From the NCBI RefSeq assembly GCF_048571125.1, contig NZ_CP182343.1, forward strand, positions 2,046,001 to 2,110,000: a DNA stretch of 64,000 nt, given 5' to 3'. This DNA is from Arcobacter siniprincipis (GTDB taxonomy: Bacteria > Campylobacterota > Campylobacteria > Campylobacterales > Arcobacteraceae). Under the pieces are notes generated by a model that saw only the letters and a list, made by a program, of their open reading frames with translations, did no database searches and was not told the origin of the DNA. Numbering within the stretch: position 1 is the stretch's first letter; each line of letters begins with the position of its first letter. Positions 8,991 to 18,442 of this stretch are shown one piece after another. The translations under genes were made by a program, and so were the position numbers.

Positions 8991-9617
8991 ATGATAAATA
9001 CTAGAGAATATTGTTATGATTGTAATAGAGCAAAAATGAGTTGCCTTTGTGGTTTAATTAAACCATTTAATACAAATACCAAGTTTGTATTTTTGATGCA
9101 TCCAAAAGAGTTTAGAAAAACAAAAAATAATACAGGTAAAATAACTCACAAATCACTTACAAACAGCAAAATTTTTGTTGGTATTGATTTTTCTTTAAAT
9201 AAAGAGTTGAATTCAATAATTAATGATACTAATAACTCGTGTTATATTCTTTATCCAGGAATTGATTCCATAAACTTGAGTAAAAGCAAAATAGAAGAGA
9301 AAAAACAAAAAGTAATATTTCTAATTGATTCTACTTGGGCTTGTTCTAAAAAGATATTAAAATCAAGTACAAATTTAAGTTTATTGCCTAAAATAAGTTT
9401 TAATTATGAAAATAGTTCTGCCTATGAATTTAAGAAACAACCATCTGATTATTGTTTATCTACAATTGAGTCTACTTTAGTTCTTTTAAAACTATTAAAT
9501 AAACATAATATAGAGAATATAGATAAAAATTCTTTAAATAATTTTTTAGTTCCATTTAAACAAATGGTAAAATTTCAAGTTACTAAGTCTCTTGAAAAAA
9601 GTATAAGATATAAGTAG
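8991..9617 (+). CDS. DTW-domain tRNA-uridine aminocarboxypropyltransferase
   Basis: A 208-residue DTW-domain protein. Characterised relatives (E. coli TapT/YfiP) transfer the aminocarboxypropyl group of SAM to uridine in tRNA (acp3U). Visible are the N-terminal cysteine cluster CYDCNRAKMSCLC (residues 7-19), the LMHPKEFRKTKN segment, the name-giving D-x-T-W as IDSTW, and the C-terminal STIESTLVLLKLL helix. The length fits the family. No partner genes are adjacent, and the next gene is convergent with only a few bases between. Which tRNA position is modified cannot be told from sequence. Confidence 0.85.
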   Translation: MINTREYCYDCNRAKMSCLCGLIKPFNTNTKFVFLMHPKEFRKTKNNTGKITHKSLTNSKIFVGIDFSLNKELNSIINDTNNSCYILYPGIDSINLSKSKIEEKKQKVIFLIDSTWACSKKILKSSTNLSLLPKISFNYENSSAYEFKKQPSDYCLSTIESTLVLLKLLNKHNIENIDKNSLNNFLVPFKQMVKFQVTKSLEKSIRYK

Positions 9618-9620
9618 TAA

Positions 9621-10775
9621 TTAAAAAGTTTTTATTATTGAAATGTTTTTATTTATGTGATTTATGTCATTTAAAGTCAAAACAAATTTTTCATCTAAGA
9701 CATTCAGCATAAATTTTATTTCAGCATTAGTAAAACCTTCTGCTTCTTTATCTTTTATTTTAATAGTTGTTTCATCAATTTTTACTCGTTTTAATTGGCC
9801 ATTTTTATTTTTGGGATAATAAACTATTCCATAAGTTTTTTGATTTATTTTTTCAATACTTACTATTACTTTATCATCTCGCACTTCATAATCATAATCT
9901 TTTACAATTTGTCTAAAATCTTCTATTTTTAGATAACCAATATAAAGTTTTGTATATATATCAAAATATAAATTTAAATCTTTGCTATTAAAAAACCCTA
10001 AATCTACACTGAAATTCTTATGAGATCTAGCTTTATAAAGTATCCATTTTAATGTTTGAAAATATTTAAAATTTGAATGAGAAATTGTATTTGCTTCTGT
10101 GAATTTTGAGTCTTTTTTTTCACTAGGAAAAGTAATCTTTTTCTGTCTTTTTCTCTCAATAAGCTCTTTTAAAAAATCTTCATCTTCAAAATCATTTGTA
10201 ACCCAAACAGTACAGTATGAAGGGAAATTATTAAGTCCAACCGAACCTTTAGTTAAAACAATCAAAGCCTTTACTTCTAAATAAGGAAATAATACTTTTA
10301 ATAAAGCTTGCTTTTTAAATAATCTTTTGTTTAAACTTGCAGTTTTTTTAGAAGTACTCATTTCCACAAAATATATTTCATTATTTGTAAAAAAAAGTGC
10401 ATCAAATTCACTTATATCTTTATACGAAGCTTTATAAACTATTTGATTACTATTATCAATCAATAGCCCACTTTTATTTTGAATCAAATCTCTTTTTTGG
10501 TGAGGACCTTTTAAAATAAATTTTTTTATTTCAGGGGCAGTTTTTGCATATTCTAAAAGTAGTTCATAAATTATATTTTCATAAACTTCACCTTTAAAAC
10601 TACTATAAAAATGTTCTAGTTCTTCTGTAGGATTTTGAAAATAAGCAGATAACCTTTTTATATCATATTTATAGCTAAAAAGGTTATCTTTTATATTTGT
10701 TAAGTTTAGATTTTTTAAATCATCAGATATTGAAAATTGACTCACTACTCTTCTTGTTATTTTATTTAATTTCAT
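9621..10775 (-). CDS. Hypothetical protein with possible nuclease-like core
   Basis: 384 residues, cytoplasmic, not recognised. A middle stretch, residues about 115-190, has a strand pattern with SEFDALFFTNNEIYFVEMST followed by lysines. This resembles the D...ExK layout of PD-(D/E)xK folds, although the exact ExK lysine is not in register (EMSTSKK). The C-terminal third is lysine-rich. There is no signal peptide or cysteine motif. The gene stands alone between a convergent gene and the MFS transporter. The nuclease idea is weak; I would keep it as hypothetical. Confidence 0.55.
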   Translation of the reverse strand: MKLNKITRRVVSQFSISDDLKNLNLTNIKDNLFSYKYDIKRLSAYFQNPTEELEHFYSSFKGEVYENIIYELLLEYAKTAPEIKKFILKGPHQKRDLIQNKSGLLIDNSNQIVYKASYKDISEFDALFFTNNEIYFVEMSTSKKTASLNKRLFKKQALLKVLFPYLEVKALIVLTKGSVGLNNFPSYCTVWVTNDFEDEDFLKELIERKRQKKITFPSEKKDSKFTEANTISHSNFKYFQTLKWILYKARSHKNFSVDLGFFNSKDLNLYFDIYTKLYIGYLKIEDFRQIVKDYDYEVRDDKVIVSIEKINQKTYGIVYYPKNKNGQLKRVKIDETTIKIKDKEAEGFTNAEIKFMLNVLDEKFVLTLNDINHINKNISIIKTF

Positions 10776-10827
10776 TATAACTAAAGAGTTCTATTTTATA
10801 AATTAAAATATTAAAAATATTATTTTA

Positions 10828-12078
10828 TTAATTTTTACTCTTTCTTATTTTATTTATATTTACAAGCATTGCCAATGAAATAATTAATGCCACAATAAAA
10901 AATCCTGCAAATACATAAAGTGTTTGAGAATAACTTCCAGTCATATCTTTTACAATTGAAATAATCAATGGACCCACAAGTCCTGCAGCTGCCCATGCAG
11001 TTAAAATATAACCATGAATAGCACCTAATTCTTTTGTTCCAAATATATCTCCGATATAAGCTGGAATAGAAGCAAATCCTCCTCCATAACAAGACATTAT
11101 AAAATATAACACAAATTGGAATATAATAACTTCAGTAATAGAAGGTAACATATAAAATGCAATAGCTTGTGTAAAGAAAAAGATTATATAAACTACAGGT
11201 CTTGTTAAATAATCAGATAATGAAGCCCAGGCAATTCTTCCTGCTCCATTAAATATTCCCATAAGACCAACAGCTGCTGCAGCAGATAAAGCAGATAAAC
11301 CTATCACTTCTTGTAACAAAGGAGAAGCCACACCAATAATAGCAATTCCACAAGTCACATTTATAAATAACATTAACCAAAGACCATAAAACCTTGGTGT
11401 TTTCATAGCTTCATTTAATCCAAGACTTTGTAAATCTTCTTTTAGTTTTTTCTTCCCTTCTTTTAACTTTTTCTTAAAATATTCAGGCATATAATCTTTT
11501 TGTGGAGCTTGTAAATATAAAGCAGATAAAGACATGATTACAAAATAAGCAAAACCTAGTATAAAAAAAGTGCTGGAAATCCCAACTTTACCTATAAGTA
11601 TTTTAATAGTTGGTCCCCAAATAGCTGAAGCAAAACCAAATCCCATAATAGCAAGTCCTGTTGCCATACCTCTTTTATCAGGAAACCACTTAACCAAAGT
11701 AGAAACAGGAGAAATATAACCTATTCCTAAACCACAACCACCTAAAACTCCATAAAAAAAGTATAAAAGCAGTTTTGATTCCATCATTATTGCAAGACCA
11801 GAACCCATTGTTCCTAATCCAAATAAAGAAGCAGCAATTAATGCAGAAACTTTAGGACCATTTCTCTCAACAAATTTACCCATCACAGCAGCAGATAATC
11901 CTAAAAAAAATATCGCAATACTAAAGGCAATTGTTACATCAGTTAGATTCCAAGACATTTGTTCTTGAATTGGTTTTACATATACACTCCATGCATATAC
12001 AGAACCAATACATAAATGAACACCAACAGCAGATAATGCCATAAGCCAACGGTTTTTTTCAATCATTTTATTCCCCAC
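10828..12078 (-). CDS. MFS transporter, oxalate/formate antiporter (OFA) type
   Basis: A 416-residue, 12-helix major facilitator carrier. The first helix (VHLCIGSVYAWSVYVKPI) and the segment GGCGLGIGYISPVSTLVKWFPDKRGMATGLAIMGFG are typical of the OFA subfamily, which moves organic anions such as oxalate, formate or pyruvate-like monocarboxylates. A cytoplasmic loop rich in lysine (KKLKEGKKKLKEDLQ) separates the two halves. No oxalate or formate catabolic genes are near, so the substrate is open. It appears monocistronic. Confidence 0.88.
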   Translation of the reverse strand: MGNKMIEKNRWLMALSAVGVHLCIGSVYAWSVYVKPIQEQMSWNLTDVTIAFSIAIFFLGLSAAVMGKFVERNGPKVSALIAASLFGLGTMGSGLAIMMESKLLLYFFYGVLGGCGLGIGYISPVSTLVKWFPDKRGMATGLAIMGFGFASAIWGPTIKILIGKVGISSTFFILGFAYFVIMSLSALYLQAPQKDYMPEYFKKKLKEGKKKLKEDLQSLGLNEAMKTPRFYGLWLMLFINVTCGIAIIGVASPLLQEVIGLSALSAAAAVGLMGIFNGAGRIAWASLSDYLTRPVVYIIFFFTQAIAFYMLPSITEVIIFQFVLYFIMSCYGGGFASIPAYIGDIFGTKELGAIHGYILTAWAAAGLVGPLIISIVKDMTGSYSQTLYVFAGFFIVALIISLAMLVNINKIRKSKN

Positions 12079-12121
12079 TATTAAAGTATATAGGATTCTA
12101 TCAAATATTATTTGAACTTAT

Positions 12122-12340
12122 CTATATTTTATAGTGTACTTTAATAAATTTCTTTTTATTTTCTTCAAAAGCTAAAATGCATTTTTTGCAAATACAAGCT
12201 TTCATTCTTTTTTCTTGAGGTATTAAGTCTCTTAATTCTATAGGTATTTTTATATTATTGCACCAACAATTATTATTTGGAATATTTGATTCACACAAGT
12301 TTTCTTTGCCACAGAAGGGACATAACTTAGAATTAATCAA
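12122..12340 (-). CDS. Cysteine-rich CWC family protein
   Basis: A 72-residue metal-binding-type protein with the family pattern CPFCGKENLC..., the CWC triplet (NNNCWCNN) and a C-terminal CICKKC pair. This Cys_rich_CWC family has no established function. The ORF overlaps the 3' end of the methyltransferase gene by eight bases, so the pair is one operon. The pairing is the best functional hint: it may be a small zinc protein linked to RNA modification. Confidence 0.8.
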   Translation of the reverse strand: MINSKLCPFCGKENLCESNIPNNNCWCNNIKIPIELRDLIPQEKRMKACICKKCILAFEENKKKFIKVHYKI

Positions 12341-13253
12341 TAGATTTCCTTTTAAAAACCATATTTTTTAAGCTTTTTTCTTCATTATTACTTGGAAAAG
12401 TATCTAAGTTATCCAATCTATTTATAAATTCAAATTCATTAGCATTTTTTTTAAATATATCTTTTATAAAATTTGTATCAAGCTCTGGGGCATTTAAACA
12501 AGATAATACTATACAATTATCACTTGCTAATTCTTTTAATCTTCGAATAATTTTTTCATAATCTTTACTCGCTGCAAAACTTCCCTTTTGAAAAGATGGA
12601 GGATCAATAATGATAATATCATATGGAGCAAACTTTTTTATTCGACTCCAAGATTTTAATATATTATATGGTAAAAACTTTACATTTTTAGTATCCAAAT
12701 TATTTATTCTATGATTTTCTCTTCCAGTACTTAGTGCACCCTTTGACATATCTACATTTACAACTTGTTTTGCCCCTGCACTAATTGAGACTACTGAAAA
12801 AGCACAAGTATATGAGAAAAGATTTAAAATATTTTTATCTTTTGATATTGATTTAATAAATTCTCGCCCTATTTTCATATCAGGAAATAAACCTATGTTT
12901 TGATTTGAAAAATTAATATTATATTTAAGAGTATTCTCTATTGCATATGCATAATTTGGTAAACTACCTCTTAATACTTCATAAGAGTCTTCTTTTAAAT
13001 ATCTTTTTTGAATAATCAAAGAAGAAAAACTGATTTCTTCAAATATTTCATTAAACATTTTCTTTAAATCATATTCTAATCCTTCATCAACACTTTGAAA
13101 TAAGCTTACAAGTAAAACTTTATCAATTCTGTCAACACTCAAATAGTTGAAATCTTCATAAAAGTTGCCTCTTCCATGAAAAACTCTTTTAAATTCGTTT
13201 GTGCTATTTTTTAAATTCTGCAATATTAATTCTTTTAATTGAGTGATTTGCAT
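12333..13253 (-). CDS. Class I SAM-dependent RNA methyltransferase (RlmI-like)
   Basis: A 306-residue protein with the fold of the RlmI/RlmK-type (YccW) rRNA methyltransferases. SAM motif I is ILNLFSYTCAFSVVSISAGA, the acidic loop is VNVDMSKGAL, and the catalytic-region motif is IIIDPPSFQKGSF (near residue 215). This is followed by DYEKIIRRLKELASDNCIVLSCLNAP. The N-terminal PUA domain of full RlmI is missing, so the substrate could differ from 23S rRNA. The small CWC gene is coupled downstream. Confidence 0.82.
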   Translation of the reverse strand: MQITQLKELILQNLKNSTNEFKRVFHGRGNFYEDFNYLSVDRIDKVLLVSLFQSVDEGLEYDLKKMFNEIFEEISFSSLIIQKRYLKEDSYEVLRGSLPNYAYAIENTLKYNINFSNQNIGLFPDMKIGREFIKSISKDKNILNLFSYTCAFSVVSISAGAKQVVNVDMSKGALSTGRENHRINNLDTKNVKFLPYNILKSWSRIKKFAPYDIIIIDPPSFQKGSFAASKDYEKIIRRLKELASDNCIVLSCLNAPELDTNFIKDIFKKNANEFEFINRLDNLDTFPSNNEEKSLKNMVFKRKSID

Positions 13254-13308
13254 GAAATACCTTATTTATAAAAATAGTTTGGAGATTTTGTATGTTTAAA
13301 GGAGGATT

Positions 13309-13332
13309 TAAAAAGGGATAAGACCCTTTTTA
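13309..13332 (-). terminator. Hairpin terminator after the RRM gene
   Basis: Perfect nine-base stem TAAAAAGGG/CCCTTTTTA with a six-base loop, eleven bases beyond the RRM stop codon. The U-rich arm is part of the stem. Confidence 0.6.
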
Positions 13333-13342
13333 AAGTTTTAGA

Positions 13343-13621
13343 TTAATATCTATTGTTGAATTCTCTTCTTGGTTTATCTTCTTTTGGTTTAGCTTCATTA
13401 ATTCTTAAAGTTCTTCCATCATACTCTTTACCATTTAATTCTTCAATAGCTTTTAGTGCTGCGCTATCATCATTCATAGCAACAAAACCAAAACCTTTTG
13501 CTCTACCAGTATCTCTATCTGTTATTAATTTTACACTACTTACTTCCCCATATTGTGAAAACAAAGTAGTTAAACCCTCTTCTGTTGTACCGTAAGACAT
13601 ATTACCCACATAAATTTGCAT
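13343..13621 (-). CDS. RNA recognition motif (RRM) protein
   Basis: A 92-residue single-RRM protein. RNP2 is IYVGNM (residues 3-8), and RNP1 is KGFGFVAM with the exposed aromatics of RNA-binding RRMs. The tail is KPKEDKPRREFNNRY. The frame is open 16 codons further upstream, but AAAGGAAAAAAGAAAA precedes the ATG at 13621, which gives the classical MQIYVGN start. Such glycine-poor bacterial RRM proteins occur in cyanobacteria and Campylobacterota; their RNA targets are largely unknown. A strong hairpin follows the gene. Confidence 0.9.
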   Translation of the reverse strand: MQIYVGNMSYGTTEEGLTTLFSQYGEVSSVKLITDRDTGRAKGFGFVAMNDDSAALKAIEELNGKEYDGRTLRINEAKPKEDKPRREFNNRY

Positions 13622-13812
13622 TTTTCTTTTTTCCTTTAAATATGTATATTTCCAATGAAAATTATACATACAATGAAAATTTCAATAGTCAGTATAAAGT
13701 CATCAAAAAATATTTACAATTATACAATAATAATTTATAGTTTTGTCATTTTTATGAATTTTTTGGAAATTTTAAAAATTTAACATCCATTTTTTACACA
13801 ATCTATAAACAT

Positions 13813-14778
13813 CTATTCTTCCACAATTAAGAATGGATTATATATAGATTTAAATAATTTTACATCTTTTACATCTTTAAATAACTTCTTTATCCCCTCA
13901 TGTTCATTTAAATTTCCATGTATTAAGATTATATTTCCATCTATTGCAACTTTTTTTGATTTTACTAGCCAGTTATTAGTGCCAAGAGGAATTAAGGAAA
14001 ATTCCTTTATCACTCTTTTATTGATTTTTGCGCTTGATATTAGACCTGGAAATCTAAAAAATATAGATGGTACTTGATTATTTAGTAATAACATTTTTTC
14101 CACATCTAAAATTTCAATATCTAGATTAGTTTTAAAATAAAGCATAAAGTTTTTTTCTAGTACTTTTTGATTTTTATCATAATAATGATTTCGAGAATGA
14201 TTTATCCAAGTTATATCTAATTTTTTATTATTCAAAAGTGATAAAAACTCTTTTTTATGTGCTTTTACCCATCTATATGTTATAGAAATAGCAATTGGAA
14301 TCTTTTTATCTACTTCTTTCAAATCCAAAAACTTTTCAAATAATTCTTTCTCATAACCTTTTTTAGAAGAAGGACACATATCAATTGTAAGATACATTTC
14401 ATGGGGCTTCTTTTTTATACTATCACTTATACCTGCATTTGATAAAGAGAAGATATTTTCCAATGCTTTTTTTGACAAAATATCATAATTAGTATTTTTT
14501 AAAATGGACTTATCTGCTTTTTTTAATTTTACTTTTTCTTTTTGAGTTATTATGGATGTTTTTAAGCTATTAAGATTGATACTTAAAAAGAAAGATTTAG
14601 AATTATATCTATATGACCTTATAAGTAAAAATTTGTTTTGAGAGTCAGTATAAAAAGATTTTATAACTTTATAATTTTTTATTTTTGAAGTATTTAATTG
14701 AACATTTGCTTTTAAAGGAATAGAAACAAATAGCAAAAATAAAATCAAATAACACAAAGATATTTTATAGCTTTTCAT
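13813..14778 (-). CDS. Exported polysaccharide deacetylase-like protein
   Basis: 321 residues with a signal peptide (LCYLILFLLFVSIPLKA). The NodB/CE4 motifs are recognisable: motif 1 as TIDMCPS (D133), the metal pair H194 and H198 in WINHSRNHYY, motif 3 as FFRFPG (R242, P244) and the C-terminal ILIHGN (H287). The usual second aspartate of TFDDGP, a metal ligand, is methionine here, so metal binding or activity may be altered. The likely place of action is periplasmic, on peptidoglycan or a surface glycan. The residues before motif 1 match no domain I know. Confidence 0.75.
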   Translation of the reverse strand: MKSYKISLCYLILFLLFVSIPLKANVQLNTSKIKNYKVIKSFYTDSQNKFLLIRSYRYNSKSFFLSINLNSLKTSIITQKEKVKLKKADKSILKNTNYDILSKKALENIFSLSNAGISDSIKKKPHEMYLTIDMCPSSKKGYEKELFEKFLDLKEVDKKIPIAISITYRWVKAHKKEFLSLLNNKKLDITWINHSRNHYYDKNQKVLEKNFMLYFKTNLDIEILDVEKMLLLNNQVPSIFFRFPGLISSAKINKRVIKEFSLIPLGTNNWLVKSKKVAIDGNIILIHGNLNEHEGIKKLFKDVKDVKLFKSIYNPFLIVEE

Positions 14779-14842
14779 ATAATCTCAATAATTAATTTTA
14801 CACATTATATGTAAAAATATATTAAAATAAATACTATTTTGT

Positions 14843-15196
14843 TCAACTTTTTAGTTTTAAAAAATCACCATCTATTATTAATAGTTTTACACCATCTTTT
14901 GTAACTGAACGATGTGAGCTTAATTCATCTGAAACTATATATGACATACCAGGTTTCAAAATAGAACTTTCTCCATTTTTTTGTTCATTAATAACTTCAC
15001 CTTCTAAACAATAAACAATATGACCCTTTTCACACCAATGATCAGCTACATAATTTGCAGAATATGTTACAACTCTTACTCTTAAACCTTGAAATTCTAA
15101 AGTTTGCCAATAGGCAACTCCAGACTCACCTTTATGCTCTATTTTTGGTATATTTGACCAATCTATTGTTTGAAATGGTATATTTTTATTATTCAT
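14843..15196 (-). CDS. DHCW-motif cupin fold protein
   Basis: A 117-residue single-domain cupin with ADHWCEKGHIVYCLEGE (the metal-site strand pair) and MSYIVSDELSSHRSV closing the second cupin motif. It resembles the small 'DHCW motif' cupins of unknown function; here the order is DHWC. No signal peptide is seen. Ligand and reaction are unknown. It is flanked by a divergent promoter region in front of yitT. Confidence 0.75.
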   Translation of the reverse strand: MNNKNIPFQTIDWSNIPKIEHKGESGVAYWQTLEFQGLRVRVVTYSANYVADHWCEKGHIVYCLEGEVINEQKNGESSILKPGMSYIVSDELSSHRSVTKDGVKLLIIDGDFLKLKS

Positions 15197-15291
15197 TTTC
15201 TCTCTTTACATTTAGTATATGAATTATACTAAAATAACCATTATATTAAATAGAAATGGCTAAAATTCAATAATTCAAAAATAGGATTAAT

Positions 15292-16140
15292 ATGAATACT
15301 TTTTTTTCAATACATGAACTAAAAAATTATGCCTTTATAATAGTAGGTTCTGTATTTTTAGCACTAGCAGTTGTTGGATTTTTTGCTCCAAGTGAACTAA
15401 TTACAGGAGGAACTGCTGGACTTGCTTTATTAATTCACTATATAACGAACTTAACTATTGGTTCGATTATTGTTTTAATTAATTTGCCTTTAATCTTACT
15501 TAGTATTAAATTCCTTGGAAAAATGTTTGCTGTTCGAACTATCATTACTATCATCTTAATTTCAGTATTTATTGACTTTCTAACTCAAATAATTCATTTA
15601 AAACCTTTTATTATAGACGATGCTTTAGGTGCTATTTTTGGTGGTATTTGTGTAGGTATTGGATTGGCTTTTATTATAAAGGGAGAATCAACAGCTGGTG
15701 GTTCAACTATCTTGGCAAAAATAATTTCATCAAAAACAGAATTAAAACCTGGACAAGTTATTTTAGTAATCGACTCTATGATTATCTTTTCATCACTTTT
15801 TATTCTTGAAGATACAGGAAAAGTATTATGGAGTATCATAAGTATTTACATTACAGCAAAGGTTATTGATGTAATGTTAACTGGTAATCTTAATAAAAAA
15901 GTTGTCTATTTAGTTACTCAAAAAACAGATCTTTTTAAAGAATTAATTAGAAATGAGTTAGGACCCCAAGGAACTATAATAAAAGGTGATGGTCTTTTTG
16001 ATAATGAAGATAAAAAAATGATTTTGATAGTTGTAAAAGTTGATAAGTTACAAAAATTAAGAGAGCTAGTAAAAAAGAATGACCCTGAAGGATTTTTAAT
16101 CATCACAGAAGCTACAGAAATGCTAGGACGAGGGCATTAA
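15292..16140 (+). CDS. YitT family membrane protein
   Basis: A 282-residue protein with five to six membrane helices in the N-terminal YitT domain, with the glycine-rich signatures PSELITGGTAGLALLI and GESTAGGSTILAKI. A C-terminal cytoplasmic DUF2179 domain follows (about residues 205-280, VVYLVTQKTDLFKELI... and EGFLIITEATEMLGRGH). The family is widespread and its transported substrate is unsettled. An AT-rich perfect hairpin follows. Confidence 0.88.
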   Translation: MNTFFSIHELKNYAFIIVGSVFLALAVVGFFAPSELITGGTAGLALLIHYITNLTIGSIIVLINLPLILLSIKFLGKMFAVRTIITIILISVFIDFLTQIIHLKPFIIDDALGAIFGGICVGIGLAFIIKGESTAGGSTILAKIISSKTELKPGQVILVIDSMIIFSSLFILEDTGKVLWSIISIYITAKVIDVMLTGNLNKKVVYLVTQKTDLFKELIRNELGPQGTIIKGDGLFDNEDKKMILIVVKVDKLQKLRELVKKNDPEGFLIITEATEMLGRGH

Positions 16141-16153
16141 CCATTAATTTAAA

Positions 16154-16184
16154 CTTTTATTTTTATCTAATATAAAAATAAAAG
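16154..16184. terminator. AT-rich perfect hairpin after yitT
   Basis: Thirteen-base perfect stem CTTTTATTTTTAT/ATAAAAATAAAAG with a five-base loop, 13 bases after the yitT stop. It has no separate U tract and is weak in G/C, so a terminator role is likely but not certain. Confidence 0.4.
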
Positions 16185-16245
16185 CCACTTTTAAGACACT
16201 TAATAAAGTTATAGTTTATGACTAAAACATATAAAAAGGAAATAT

Positions 16246-17481
16246 ATGGCTAAGAAGTCGTTATTAAAAAACATAGGATTTCAAATCTTGATTGCTATGA
16301 TTTTGGGTACTGTTATAGGTATCATTATGGGAGAAGAGGCATCAATATTTGCTCCTTTAGGTACTATTTTTATTCATTTAATAAAAATGCTAGTTATTCC
16401 ATTGATAGTTATTTCTATTATTTCTGGTGCTGCTAACTTAAGTGATAGCCCAAGTGCAGGAAGAGTAGGAATGGGAACAATTGTATTTTTTCTTGCAACT
16501 TCTGCAATTGCAGTTGCCCTAGCTCTTCTTGCAGGTGAAATATTTAAACCAGGTGTTGGTTTAGATTTAAGTAGTGTTCATCATATGTTCTCAAACCAAT
16601 ATGCAGATAAAGGTGAATTACCAACTGCAATAGAGACAGTTATAGGAATGATTCCAACAAATATTTTCCAATCACTTCTAGATGCAAATATCTTACAAAT
16701 CTTAGTATTTTGTCTATTTTTTGGTATTGCTCTTTCAAAAGTACCAAAAGAAAAAAGTGCTCCAATTATGAATAGTTTAGAAGCTACAACTCAAGCACTA
16801 ATTTGGATGGTAACAATGGTTATGTTCTTAGCACCAATTGGGGTATTTGGACTTATGGCTGATTCTGTTGGAACATATGGTTTTGAGATGCTTAAACTTG
16901 TGGGGAAACTATTTCTTGTGTATATGGGTGCTTTATTGGTTTATGGATATGGATTTTATCCTTTACTTATTAAGTTATTCTCAAAAATGTCAATACTTAA
17001 ATTCCTTTCTGCTATGAAAAAACCTCAAATAGTAGCCTTATCAACAGCTTCGTCTATGGCAACACTTCCTGTTAATATGAAAACATGTGAAGAAGAACTT
17101 AAAATTTCTAAATCAACTTGTTCTTTTGTACTTCCATTAGGTGCAACTATCAATATGAGTGGAAATGCTATTTATTATGGGTTAGTTGCAATTTTCTTTG
17201 CTCAAGTTTATAATATAGACCTAGGTCTTGGTGGGTATGTAGCTATTATCTTTACAGCGACAATTGGTGCTATTGGTCAAGCTGGTGTTCCTGGTCCGTC
17301 ATTCTTAGTAGTTGCTGTATTAATTGCAGCTGGTATTCCAATAGAAGGTTTACCTTTACTTATTGCCTTAGATAGAATGTTTGATATGACAAGAACTGCT
17401 TTAAATATCACAGGTGATGCAGCTTGTGCTGTTATTATTGATAATTACAACACAAAAAAAGATAAATTAAAAATGATATAA
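16246..17481 (+). CDS. Dicarboxylate/amino acid:cation symporter (DAACS, GltP type)
   Basis: 411-residue Na+- or H+-coupled symporter of the glutamate/dicarboxylate family. Diagnostic elements are LIKMLVIPLIVISIISGAANL in the N-terminal half, the serine-rich re-entrant loop STASSMATLPVNMK (HP1), and the substrate region LPLGATINMSGNAIYYG. The HP2 area GQAGVPGPSFLVVAVL and the C-terminal motif LDRMFDMTRTALNITGDAACAVI are also present. The aspartate/arginine pattern of glutamate transporters is not conclusive from reading alone, so the substrate is given only as acidic amino acid or C4-dicarboxylate. Confidence 0.92.
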   Translation: MAKKSLLKNIGFQILIAMILGTVIGIIMGEEASIFAPLGTIFIHLIKMLVIPLIVISIISGAANLSDSPSAGRVGMGTIVFFLATSAIAVALALLAGEIFKPGVGLDLSSVHHMFSNQYADKGELPTAIETVIGMIPTNIFQSLLDANILQILVFCLFFGIALSKVPKEKSAPIMNSLEATTQALIWMVTMVMFLAPIGVFGLMADSVGTYGFEMLKLVGKLFLVYMGALLVYGYGFYPLLIKLFSKMSILKFLSAMKKPQIVALSTASSMATLPVNMKTCEEELKISKSTCSFVLPLGATINMSGNAIYYGLVAIFFAQVYNIDLGLGGYVAIIFTATIGAIGQAGVPGPSFLVVAVLIAAGIPIEGLPLLIALDRMFDMTRTALNITGDAACAVIIDNYNTKKDKLKMI

Positions 17482-17505
17482 AAGAAGAGTTTTAAACTCT
17501 TCTTT
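17481..17505. terminator. Bidirectional terminator
   Basis: Perfect palindrome AAAGAAGAGTTT-T-AAACTCTTCTTT between the convergent DAACS and EamA genes. It overlaps the last codons of the EamA gene. Confidence 0.7.
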
Positions 17506-18382
17506 TATCCCTTCTTAAAACCAATTTATAAATCTTATTCCCTAAAACAGAAATAGACAATCCAAATAAAATTAAAACCCCTCCTATTGTCTCAATATAA
17601 CTCAATTGCTCATTAAGTAAAATATTTGAACTAACGATTCCCACAACAGGTATGACTAAAGCAAAAGGAGTAACAACAGCAGAGTTATAATTTTTAAGTA
17701 ACCATCCCCAAATAGCAAAAGCAACCAAAGTTGAGATATATCCAGTGTAAGCTACAGAAGCCCAAGTTTTAACACTAGAGTTTAATAATAAAGTTAAAGG
17801 TTCGTGTGACTCATAAAAACAAGAGAGTATAAACAAAGGAAGTGGTGGAATTAAACTTACCCAAACCATAAAATGTAAAAGATTTACATCTTTTATTTGT
17901 TTCATAATTACATTTGATACTGACCAAAAAATAGCAGCACTTAGTATCAAAACAAGTCCCAATAATGTAATATTTGAATTTACATGAAAAAAGAAAAACC
18001 CAAAACCAGTAAAAGCAATCAACATACCTATTAATTGTGCTATTGAAACTTTTTCTTTAAAAATAATCACACTGAAAATTATTGTAAATATAACTTGTGC
18101 TTGTAAAAGTAAAGAAGAAATTCCTGCACTTGCATCTGATTTCATAGCAATAAATAAAAATGAAAATTTCAAAACACCTAAAAATACCCCTACTCCCAAA
18201 ACATTCCAAACAGATGTTTTAGGAAAAGGTATAAAAAATACAGCAGGAATAGCCACTATAAAAAATCTTAAAGATGAAAAAAGTATAGGAGGCAACTCTT
18301 CTAATCCAAACTTTATAACTGAGAAATTAACTCCCCAAATAAAAACAACAATTAATGCTAATGAAACACTTTTAAAATTCAC
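17492..18382 (-). CDS. EamA-type (DMT) transporter
   Basis: A 296-residue, ten-helix drug/metabolite transporter with two EamA repeats. The first begins LIVVFIWGVNFSVIKFGLEELPP and includes LLLQAQVIFTIIFSVIIFKEKVS. The second includes SNVIMKQIKDVNLLHFMVWVS and PFALVIPVVGIVSSNILLNEQL. The exporter direction is usual for this family; the substrate (amino acid or metabolite) cannot be inferred. A second, unrelated EamA gene lies at 33.9 kb. Confidence 0.88.
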   Translation of the reverse strand: MNFKSVSLALIVVFIWGVNFSVIKFGLEELPPILFSSLRFFIVAIPAVFFIPFPKTSVWNVLGVGVFLGVLKFSFLFIAMKSDASAGISSLLLQAQVIFTIIFSVIIFKEKVSIAQLIGMLIAFTGFGFFFFHVNSNITLLGLVLILSAAIFWSVSNVIMKQIKDVNLLHFMVWVSLIPPLPLFILSCFYESHEPLTLLLNSSVKTWASVAYTGYISTLVAFAIWGWLLKNYNSAVVTPFALVIPVVGIVSSNILLNEQLSYIETIGGVLILFGLSISVLGNKIYKLVLRRDKRRV

Positions 18383-18442
18383 TCTCTCTCCTTAAAATGA
18401 GAATTATAGAAAATGAATTAAATTATGTATAGTAAAAAATTG

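Noticed and set aside
9621..10775. Restriction-like PD-(D/E)xK nuclease
   Set aside because: The D...ExK spacing is not in register (EMSTSKK) and no methyltransferase partner is nearby.
10850..11092. 80-codon Cys/Tyr-rich ORF on the minus strand
   Set aside because: It is the +1 frame of the MFS gene, without a ribosome binding site.
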